Origin: Pedosphaera sp.
Lineage (GTDB): Bacteria; Verrucomicrobiota; Verrucomicrobiia; Limisphaerales; Pedosphaeraceae
Assembly: GCA_028293465.1 (NCBI GenBank)
Contig: JAQGOT010000487.1
Coordinates: 1 to 7,212 of the forward strand
Length of the DNA stretch: 7,212 nucleotides
Direction: 5' to 3'
Shown here: in pieces, positions 1 through 5,705 of the stretch
Layout: the number at the start of each line of letters is the position of its first letter
Position numbering within the stretch: position 1 is the first letter of the stretch
Translations under genes and position numbers: made by a program
The notes under the pieces: generated by a model
What the model saw: the letters and a program-made list of their open reading frames with translations, nothing else
Told to the model about the DNA's origin: nothing
Database searches by the model: none

Positions 1-812
1 CGCCACGGCTTGTGCGCCACCCCGCCCAGCGCCAGGCGCGCCTCCTTGATCACCTCGCCGTCCATTTCCAACCCGACGCCCACCGAGACGAGCGCGAAGG
101 CGTAACTGGTGCGGTCACGCAGCTTCAGATAGGCGTGATGCTCGACAAACCCTTTGGCGGGCAAATCGATTGCCACAATGATTTCATCCTGCCGCAAATC
201 TGTGTCGATGTGCGGTGTGTCGCCGGGCAGGCGGTGAAACCTGGCAAAGGGAATGATGCGTTCCCCGCCGTTGCCTTTGACGCGCACCAGCGCTTCGAGG
301 ACGGCGAGGGCCACGCACATGTCCGACGGCTGCGTGGCGATGCATTGGTGGCTCGTCCCCAGGACCGCGTGAATTCGGTTGAAGCCGTCTATCGCTGCGC
401 AGCCGGCACCAGGTTCGCGTTTATTGCACGGCGTCACCACATCGTAAAAATAGTAACAGCGGGTGCGCTGCATCAGATTACCGCCGTTGGTCGCCATGTT
501 GCGAAGCTGCGCCGTCGCGCCCGCAAGAATGGATTTCGAGAGCAGCGGGTAACGTTTCTCGACCTTGTCATGGTAGGCGGTATCTGAATTGGTGACGAGT
601 GCGCCGAGCCGCAAACCGCCATCTGCCGTCTCCTCGATCTTGTTCAGCGGCAGGCGGTTGATATCGACCAATCGTGAAGGGCGTGTGACATTTTCCTTCA
701 TCAAATCAATCAGATTCGTGCCCCCGGCAATGAATTTAGCCTCGTTATCGGAAGCAATTTCACTGACGGCACCAGCCAGATTGTCGGCTCGCGTGTAAGA
801 AAAGCTGTTCAT
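1..812 (-). CDS. paoB: FAD-binding subunit of a molybdenum hydroxylase (PaoB/YagS type), C-terminus cut by the window edge
   Basis: About 270 codons are visible, open to the left edge. The product is the medium, FAD-binding subunit of an aldehyde/xanthine dehydrogenase-type enzyme, which passes electrons from the Fe-S subunit to the final acceptor. Seen: the first FAD-binding loop AGGTNLIDLMKEN at residues 29-41, the second at TNGGNLMQRTR (108-118), and then an insertion with Cys119, Cys129, Cys138 and Cys157 (RTRC, TPCNKREPG, GAGCAA, HQCIA). In E. coli PaoB an equivalent four-cysteine insertion binds a [4Fe-4S] cluster, so this belongs to the PaoB/YagS branch and not to plain xanthine dehydrogenase FAD subunits. 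The ATG at 812 has a good Shine-Dalgarno and overlaps the upstream Fe-S gene by ATGA, so the two are probably translationally coupled. The molybdopterin subunit should follow beyond base 1. The family call is firm; the substrate is unknown. The symbol is by family resemblance. Confidence 0.9.
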   Translation of the reverse strand, partial: MNSFSYTRADNLAGAVSEIASDNEAKFIAGGTNLIDLMKENVTRPSRLVDINRLPLNKIEETADGGLRLGALVTNSDTAYHDKVEKRYPLLSKSILAGATAQLRNMATNGGNLMQRTRCYYFYDVVTPCNKREPGAGCAAIDGFNRIHAVLGTSHQCIATQPSDMCVALAVLEALVRVKGNGGERIIPFARFHRLPGDTPHIDTDLRQDEIIVAIDLPAKGFVEHHAYLKLRDRTSYAFALVSVGVGLEMDGEVIKEARLALGGVAHKPW

Positions 813-1345
813 CGTTTCGCCCTCCCCTCTCCTGCTCCGGTTGCTGTTCCCATTGCCTGTTGAATCGCCGCGACGATGTTGGAATACGCGCCGCACCGGC
901 AGAGATTGCCGCTCATCAACTCACGTATGTCATCCGCCGTTTTCGCTTTGCCCTCGCTGAGCAGGCCGACGGCGGAACAAATCTGACCAGGCGTGCAGTA
1001 TCCGCATTGGAAAGCATCGTGTTCGACGAACGCTTGTTGCAGGGCATGAAGCGCGTCCCCTTTCGCCAACCCCTCAATCGTCACGACCTCCGCACCGTCT
1101 TTCATGATGGCCAGGGTCATGCACGAATTGATGCGCTTGCCATCTACGAGAACCGTGCAAGCTCCGCATTGCCCGTGGTCGCATCCTTTTTTGGTTCCCG
1201 TCAGATCGAGGTGCTCACGGAGCGCGTCCAGCAACGTTGTCCACGGCTCAACCTCCATTTGTTTCGTTGCGCCGTTGACTTTGAGAGTAATCGAACTCGT
1301 TGGAGGCATCGACGCGCTGGTTTTCTTTTCCAAAGTTGTAATCAT
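809..1345 (-). CDS. paoA: Two-[2Fe-2S] subunit of a molybdenum hydroxylase (PaoA/YagT type)
   Basis: This is a 178-residue small subunit that carries electrons from the molybdenum centre to the FAD subunit. Seen: an N-terminal plant-ferredoxin-like [2Fe-2S] domain with Cys55, Cys60, Cys63 and Cys75 (GCDHGQCGACTVLVDG, then NSC), and a C-terminal helical [2Fe-2S] domain with Cys114, Cys117, Cys149 and Cys151 (QCGYCTPGQ and NLCRCGAY). All eight ligands are present, so it should be functional. Length is normal for the family core. The ATG at 1345 is the only good start: an in-frame TAA lies 17 codons upstream with no ATG, GTG or TTG between. The first 18 residues (MITTLEKKTSAS...) contain no twin-arginine motif, unlike exported PaoA of E. 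coli, so the complex is predicted to be cytoplasmic. It is the first gene of the minus-strand operon and diverges from the PQQ dehydrogenase gene. Confidence 0.93.
   Translation of the reverse strand: MITTLEKKTSASMPPTSSITLKVNGATKQMEVEPWTTLLDALREHLDLTGTKKGCDHGQCGACTVLVDGKRINSCMTLAIMKDGAEVVTIEGLAKGDALHALQQAFVEHDAFQCGYCTPGQICSAVGLLSEGKAKTADDIRELMSGNLCRCGAYSNIVAAIQQAMGTATGAGEGRAKR
820..825 (-). promoter_or_regulatory. Shine-Dalgarno of the FAD-subunit gene
   Basis: On the minus strand GGAGGG stands 7 bases before the ATG at 812, inside the 3' end of the Fe-S subunit gene. It fixes the start of the FAD subunit and, together with the ATGA overlap, supports coupled translation of the two subunits. 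Confidence 0.7.
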
Positions 1346-1540
1346 ATCGAACCCTGCTTGGCGTGCTGTTGTGGATTCTCCTCTCCCCCTGTTTTATGTA
1401 CAAACCACCCGGCTACCGTGGAGCAATAGTCGCAGGCATGGCCTGAGAAGGCCATGGGGTTTCCCCCCCACCTATTACGCCTGGCAGAGACGCAGAGCAT
1501 GGTGCCGGCAAGGGATCACCCATTGTCTGTCACTTAATGA
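1346..1540. promoter_or_regulatory. Divergent intergenic region between Mo-hydroxylase and PQQ dehydrogenase genes
   Basis: These 195 bases must hold the promoters for both directions. Leftward, an AT-rich TACATAAAAC (about 1393-1402, minus strand) could be a -10 element, but no well-spaced -35 is evident. The region holds a perfect 7-base inverted repeat (1437-1456, listed separately), then GGGGTTTCCCC (1456-1466) that could pair with itself. It also holds an imperfect repeat GCCTGGCA / TGCCGGC (1479-1486 and 1503-1509) about 30 bases before the quinoprotein start. No riboswitch could be recognised. That it is a promoter region follows from gene orientation; the individual sites are guesses. 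Confidence 0.5.
1437..1456. repeat. Perfect inverted repeat in the divergent promoter region
   Basis: CATGGCC (1437-1443) and GGCCATG (1450-1456) are exact reverse complements around a 6-base spacer. It could be an operator for a dimeric regulator or an RNA hairpin. No run of T follows on either strand, so a standard intrinsic terminator is unlikely. Confidence 0.5.
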
Positions 1541-3874
1541 ATGCCTTGCTCATTTTTCCCGTCAGTGATTGAATCCTTGAGCGTGAAACCATTCTCCATC
1601 TTCCGCACCGCCGTTCTGCTCTGGCTGCTCTTCTTCGTCTTCTGGGGACATGACCGGTTGGCCGCCCAATCCTCCACCAATTTCAACCCGGCTCTCCTTA
1701 ACCGTACCAATCTCAATGGCTTGGATCGCCTCGTCTCCCAATCGCAATCGCCCACCCGCGCCGGCTCACCCCCCGTGGATCACTGGGCCGTCGAAGATGC
1801 GCAAGCCCGCGCCGCCCTGCCCCTCTATCAGGAAATCCCCGCCGCCAAGCCGGACGAACTCACCCGCAACCAGACACCGCCCAAACCCGAAGCCTTCCTC
1901 ACCTGGCATCGTTCCCAGGGCGACAACGGCGGCACCCGCTATTCCGGCTTGACCCAGGTCAATTGCCTGAACGTAAAAGACCTCCAACTCGCCTGGACCT
2001 ATCATTCCAAGGACGCGCCCGGCAATGTCCAGTGCAATCCCATCATCGCCAACGGCGTCATGTTCGCCCCCACCTCCGGCAAGCACATCGTGGCGGTGAA
2101 CGCCGCGACTGGTGAAGAGCTGTGGCGCTTCAAGCCGGAGGGCCATCCCGCCTTCCGCGGCCTCATCTATTGGCCCGGCCTCGCTGGTGCCTCCGAACGC
2201 GTCATGTTCTGCGCGGGAAAATTTCTCTACGCCCTCCAGCCTAAAACCGGCCGGCTCGTCACCGATTTCGGCCAGGGCGGGCGCGTGGAACTTCCTGGTG
2301 CAGTCCAAGGTGACTTCGGCGCTTCCACGGCTGCGCCTGCAATCTTCGAGCACACCATCATCGTCCCGGGCTTCGCGAAGGACGTTTGGGCCTTCGATGC
2401 CGCCACCGGCGCCCACTGCTGGACTTTCCACACGATCCCCCAACCCGGAGAGTTTGGCGCTGACACGTGGGACCGTGCCGAGAGCTACGGCGCGAATTGT
2501 TGGGCTGGCATGGCGCTGGACGAAGGTCGTGGCATCGCTTTCATCACCACCGGCTCGCCCAAGGAGAACTTCATCGGCATCGGCCATCTCGGCCAGAACC
2601 TGTTCGCCAACTGCCTCATCGCTTTGGACGCCCGTACCGGCAAACGCCTCTGGCACTTCCAGGAAATCGGTCACGACATCTGGGACCTCGACATCTCCGC
2701 TCCCCCCAACCTCACCACCATCACCCGCAACGGCCAACGCATCGATGTTGTCACCTCGGTCAGCAAAATGGGCAACACCCTCCTGCTGGACCGCCTGACC
2801 GGCAAGCCCATCTTCCCCTTTCGCCTCCGCCGCGCGCCCGCGAGCGATCTGCCCGGCGAACGCACCTGGCCTTATCAACCCGACCCCGAACTCCCTCAAC
2901 CTTTCGGCAGACCGGATTTCAATGAGGACGAAATCACCGACCGCTCCCCCGAGGCGCACGATTACGTGCTGAGCAAATTTAAGAGTTCTACCGCCGGCTG
3001 GTTCCAACCCTTCCGCGAAGGCAAGATGAATATCTTCTACGGCCTCCACGGCGGCGCGGAGTGGACCGGCGCCTGCGTCGATCCCACCACCGGTTGTCTT
3101 TACGTCACCGCCTGCCGGCTGCCGTGGATCATCTCCGTGTTTCGCGACGACGATCCGCCCGACGATCCGAAAGCTCCCAAAACTCTCGGTCAAGTCGTTT
3201 ACGAGCAACGTTGCGCCGCGTGCCATGGCAACAACCGCATCGGCATCGCCACCTGCCCGCCACTGCGCGGATTGCGCCATCGTCTCAACGATGAGGCCGT
3301 CATGAACCAGGTGCGGAACGGTAAGAACTCCATGCCCGCCCAACCCGACATCACCGAAGCCGACCTGAAATCCCTCGTCGATTACCTCATGCTCCGGGAC
3401 CGCCCCCTGCCCGTCCCCACCGAAAAGCCCGAACGGCCGCGTTACGCCTTCAACGGCTACAACAAGTTCCTCGATCAGGATGGTTACCCCGCCTGCAAGC
3501 CACCGTGGGGAACGCTCAACTGCATCGACCTCAACACCGGAAAAATTGCTTGGCGAGTCCCTTTAGGCGAGCACAGGGAGCTTATAGCCCAAGGCATCAA
3601 GGGGACCGGCGCCGAAAACTTCGGCGGTGCCATTGTCACCGCCGGTGGACTCCTCTTCTGCTCCGGCACCCGCGACAACAAGATTCGCGCCTTCGACAAG
3701 GAAACCGGTCAGGAACTCTGGTCCGCGCCCTTGCCCTGGACCGGCTCCGCCCCGCCCGCCACCTACGAAATCGACGGCCGCCAGTTCATCGTCATCGCCG
3801 CCTCCGGTGGCGGCAAACTCGGCACTCCCAGCGGTGACGCTTACGTTGCCTTCGCCCTCCCGTCGGCCAAGTAA
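1541..3874 (+). CDS. Secreted PQQ-dependent dehydrogenase, glucose-dehydrogenase class, with an inserted cytochrome c domain
   Basis: This 777-residue quinoprotein is predicted to oxidise a sugar or alcohol in the periplasm. Residues 16-42 look like a Sec signal (Lys16, Arg22, a hydrophobic core, cleavage near LAA-Q43). A proline-rich stretch of about 80 residues with no recognised domain follows. The eight-bladed propeller starts near Trp122 (GDNGGTRYSGLTQVN), with repeats such as NAATGEELW. HDIWDLD (378-384) matches the PQQ-site HHDLWDMD of E. coli Gcd, and Asp514 (EWTGACVDP) matches its catalytic aspartate. CAACH (558-562) with Met598 (GKNSMPA) is a c-type heme domain placed before the last part of the propeller, which resumes at YPACKPPWGTLNCIDL (Trp656). 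Gcd's N-terminal five-span quinone anchor is missing, so electrons probably leave through the heme. A lysine equivalent to Gcd's catalytic one was not found by eye. The start has no clear Shine-Dalgarno; GTG at 1583 is an alternative that keeps the signal peptide. The substrate is unknown. Confidence 0.92.
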   Translation: MPCSFFPSVIESLSVKPFSIFRTAVLLWLLFFVFWGHDRLAAQSSTNFNPALLNRTNLNGLDRLVSQSQSPTRAGSPPVDHWAVEDAQARAALPLYQEIPAAKPDELTRNQTPPKPEAFLTWHRSQGDNGGTRYSGLTQVNCLNVKDLQLAWTYHSKDAPGNVQCNPIIANGVMFAPTSGKHIVAVNAATGEELWRFKPEGHPAFRGLIYWPGLAGASERVMFCAGKFLYALQPKTGRLVTDFGQGGRVELPGAVQGDFGASTAAPAIFEHTIIVPGFAKDVWAFDAATGAHCWTFHTIPQPGEFGADTWDRAESYGANCWAGMALDEGRGIAFITTGSPKENFIGIGHLGQNLFANCLIALDARTGKRLWHFQEIGHDIWDLDISAPPNLTTITRNGQRIDVVTSVSKMGNTLLLDRLTGKPIFPFRLRRAPASDLPGERTWPYQPDPELPQPFGRPDFNEDEITDRSPEAHDYVLSKFKSSTAGWFQPFREGKMNIFYGLHGGAEWTGACVDPTTGCLYVTACRLPWIISVFRDDDPPDDPKAPKTLGQVVYEQRCAACHGNNRIGIATCPPLRGLRHRLNDEAVMNQVRNGKNSMPAQPDITEADLKSLVDYLMLRDRPLPVPTEKPERPRYAFNGYNKFLDQDGYPACKPPWGTLNCIDLNTGKIAWRVPLGEHRELIAQGIKGTGAENFGGAIVTAGGLLFCSGTRDNKIRAFDKETGQELWSAPLPWTGSAPPATYEIDGRQFIVIAASGGGKLGTPSGDAYVAFALPSAK

Positions 3875-4143
3875 CCCTCGAACTCGCGCAACCTCGCTGT
3901 CGAGCTGATCGTTGCCAAGGGTTGGCATATCGGCTTCGCCGGTGGTCGTGGATCAACGCGCCCCAACTCACGACGGAGAAATCGCCGTCAGTCCTTCTGC
4001 CTTTGGCCCACCGCCTGCTTATTGTCCGTTAGCGCGACCCGATGCCTGCGCCTCGGTCGCCGGACATAACAATAACAGATGAACGAACGCTGTGCGCGAA
4101 TGGCGAGAAGGGTTTTGCAGCCAGGTTTGAATGCCTTTCTCCT
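3875..4143. promoter_or_regulatory. Intergenic region between the PQQ dehydrogenase and LysR genes
   Basis: These 269 bases between two same-strand genes probably hold the end of the quinoprotein transcript and the LysR promoter. An imperfect inverted repeat at 4025-4064 is the only structured element seen. AT-rich sequence at 4065-4081 could be part of a promoter, but no convincing -35/-10 pair was found. No tRNA or small gene was recognised. Confidence 0.35.
4025..4064. repeat. Imperfect inverted repeat upstream of the LysR gene
   Basis: TCCG (4025-4028) with CGGA (4061-4064), and GCGACCCGA (4034-4042) with TCGGTCGC (4053-4060, one base shorter), form an interrupted dyad about 80-120 bases before the LysR start. 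It may be an operator for the LysR protein itself or the stem of a terminator of the upstream gene. No T run follows, so the operator reading is slightly favoured, but either is weak. Confidence 0.3.
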
Positions 4144-5049
4144 ATGAGCGAACCCTTGGATAGTCGGCAATTAAAGGCCTTTGTGACCTTGGCCAAAACC
4201 GGAAGCTACACTGACACGGCAAAAGAACTTTTCGTAACTCACTCCGCCATCAGCCACGCCATGCGTGCGCTGGAGAGCAACGCGGGCTGTCGCCTCTTGA
4301 GCAGGCTGGGCAAAAAAGTGATCCTCACCGACGCGGGCGAGGCGCTTTTGCAACACGCCGAGCATGTTCTCGAGGAAATGCGGCAGGCACGCCTGACCTT
4401 GAACGGACTGAATAAATGGGGCTTTCGCCGCTTGCGGGTGGCCGCCGAGATCAGCCTCGGTCAGGCTTTTTTAACGGCGGCTTTGGTCAAGTTCCACCAG
4501 GAGTTCCCCCGCCTGCTCATGAGTGTGGACCTCTTTGGTTCTTGTGATACTCACACTTTGCTGCAAACGAATCGCGTTGACCTCGTCTTGGCGGAAAAAC
4601 CGCTGCCCGATGACCGGTTCGAGTTTATTCCTCTCTTCGCCGACCGGTTCCACCTCGTCGTAAACCCCGGCCATCCATGGGCGGCCCTCGGCGCGGCTCC
4701 GGCCGGGGAACTCCCCAAACATCCCTGCATTCTCTACCGGTCCTCACCGGAAACCCGACGCCGCTTGGAGGAATACCTGGCCAAGGATGACATCGTGTTG
4801 AACACCGTGGTCGAGATCGACAACGTGGAGGCCGCCAAGGAATTCGTAAAGCAAACCACGGCCATGTGCATCCTCCCCCTCTGGGCGATCCGGCGTGAAG
4901 TCAATGCGGGATCCCTGGTCGCGCTGCCTTTGGGTCGCAAGCCTTTCGACCACACCTGGGGCTGCATCCACTGGCGGAGCCGGTCTCTCAACCACGCGGA
5001 ATCGACCTTTTTGAAAATCTGCCGGGCGGGCGTGGCGGCTTTTGCCTGA
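4144..5049 (+). CDS. LysR-type transcriptional regulator
   Basis: This is a 301-residue DNA-binding regulator of the usual family length. The N-terminal winged helix-turn-helix spans about residues 8-66, with the typical pattern LKAFVTLAKTGSYTDTAKEL, then THSAISHAMRALE, and LLSRLGKKVILTDAGEALL. A linker helix follows (about 67-95), then a type-2 periplasmic-binding-protein-like effector domain from about residue 100 (LRVAAEISLGQAFL, with NRVDLVLAEKPLPDD further on) to near the C-terminus. The ATG at 4144 is preferred over the in-frame ATG at 4042, because LysR proteins begin a few residues before the LKAF segment, and the extra 34 residues look unrelated and overlap an inverted repeat. Neither start has a clear Shine-Dalgarno. 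It lies 269 bases after the PQQ dehydrogenase on the same strand, which makes that gene a plausible target, but LysR genes more often diverge from what they control. The effector is unknown. Confidence 0.93.
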   Translation: MSEPLDSRQLKAFVTLAKTGSYTDTAKELFVTHSAISHAMRALESNAGCRLLSRLGKKVILTDAGEALLQHAEHVLEEMRQARLTLNGLNKWGFRRLRVAAEISLGQAFLTAALVKFHQEFPRLLMSVDLFGSCDTHTLLQTNRVDLVLAEKPLPDDRFEFIPLFADRFHLVVNPGHPWAALGAAPAGELPKHPCILYRSSPETRRRLEEYLAKDDIVLNTVVEIDNVEAAKEFVKQTTAMCILPLWAIRREVNAGSLVALPLGRKPFDHTWGCIHWRSRSLNHAESTFLKICRAGVAAFA

Positions 5050-5050
5050 G

Positions 5051-5071
5051 AAAAACCCCGCCAGCGCCGGC
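5051..5071 (-). terminator. Possible weak intrinsic terminator of the two-component operon
   Basis: On the minus strand, right after the response-regulator stop, GCCGGCGCTGGC (5071-5060) can form a short stem of about four pairs including one G-T. GGGG and then TTTTT (5055-5051) follow. The short stem and the gap before the T run make it doubtful. It would serve the minus strand only; nothing similar is seen for the LysR gene in this 23-base convergent gap. Confidence 0.3.
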
Positions 5072-5072
5072 C

Positions 5073-5705
5073 TCAACTCACCACTTTGTTGCGCAACGCA
5101 TAACGCGCCAGTTCCACGTCGCTGTGCATCCCCATCTTTTCACAAATGCGCGCGTGATACGTCGAGACCGTCTTGATGCTCAGCGACAGTTCAAAAGCGA
5201 TTTCCTTCTGTGTCCTCCCCGTGGCGATCATCCGCAACACCTGCAACTCCCGGTCGGAAAGCCTCTCGTGTGGCAATTGCTCCGCTGGCCGCTGCAGTTG
5301 GTTGACCAACCGTTCGGCCAATGCCGGGCTGACATAACGCCCTCCGCCAAGCACCTTCTTGACCGCTACAATTAACTCCTCCGGCGCGCTCTGCTTGGTG
5401 ACGTAGCCAGAAGCCCCGTCTTTCATCGCCCGCACCGCGAATTCCGCCTCGGGATACATGCTGATGATCAACACCGGTAACTTGGGGTTGCTCTTCCGAA
5501 TCTCCTTCAACGCCTCCAATCCGCTCTGTCCGGCCATGTCGATGTCCACCAGCGCCAGATCCCACTTCCCTTTATGGATTTGCTCGATCGCCTGCCGCGC
5601 GTTCTCCGCTTCCCCGAATTGCACCTCCCCGAGGTCCTCCTTCAGGGTATCGATCAAGCCTTTCCGCAGGATGGCGTGATCGTCAGCGATTAGAATGCGA
5701 ATCAT
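5073..5705 (-). CDS. NarL/FixJ-type response regulator (receiver plus LuxR helix-turn-helix)
   Basis: This 210-residue transcription factor should be activated by phosphorylation from the kinase encoded just upstream. The receiver domain (about 2-118) has the acidic pair Asp8-Asp9, the phospho-acceptor Asp54 in VDIDMAGQSG, Ser82 (IISMYPE) and Lys104 (GYVTKQSAPEEL). The usual proline after the methionine in this loop is an alanine (Ala58). A LuxR/GerE DNA-binding domain covers about 148-206 (LSDRELQVLRMIATGRTQKEIA, with IKTVSTYHARICEKM as the recognition region). The start is the ATG at 5705: it begins exactly at the receiver MIRILIADDH, has a Shine-Dalgarno 8 bases upstream, and overlaps the kinase stop by ATGA. 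The frame stays open further upstream, but only as an out-of-frame reading of the kinase gene. Target genes are not shown by the sequence. Confidence 0.96.
   Translation of the reverse strand: MIRILIADDHAILRKGLIDTLKEDLGEVQFGEAENARQAIEQIHKGKWDLALVDIDMAGQSGLEALKEIRKSNPKLPVLIISMYPEAEFAVRAMKDGASGYVTKQSAPEELIVAVKKVLGGGRYVSPALAERLVNQLQRPAEQLPHERLSDRELQVLRMIATGRTQKEIAFELSLSIKTVSTYHARICEKMGMHSDVELARYALRNKVVS

Noticed and set aside
12..587. A 191-codon plus-strand open frame at the left edge
   Set aside because: It lies antisense to the FAD subunit, whose minus-strand frame shows clear FAD-loop and cysteine motifs; the plus-strand translation shows none.
860..1429. A 189-codon plus-strand open frame across the Fe-S subunit
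   Set aside because: It is antisense to the Fe-S subunit with all eight cluster cysteines; its own product has no family pattern.
1483..1498. Short direct repeat GCAGAGAC/GCAGAGCA, possible dispersed repeat
   Set aside because: Only two partial copies are seen in the window, too little to call a repeat family without the rest of the genome.
1766..3343. A 525-codon open frame on the minus strand opposite the PQQ dehydrogenase gene
   Set aside because: It mirrors a clearly real gene with GC-rich third positions, and its translation is Ala/Gly/Val-rich with no recognisable motif. Stop-free antisense frames are expected in such DNA.
4042..4143. A longer LysR start at 4042
   Set aside because: The extra 34 residues do not resemble LysR N-termini, the start has no ribosome-binding site, and it sits in an inverted repeat; the ATG at 4144 gives the normal family length.
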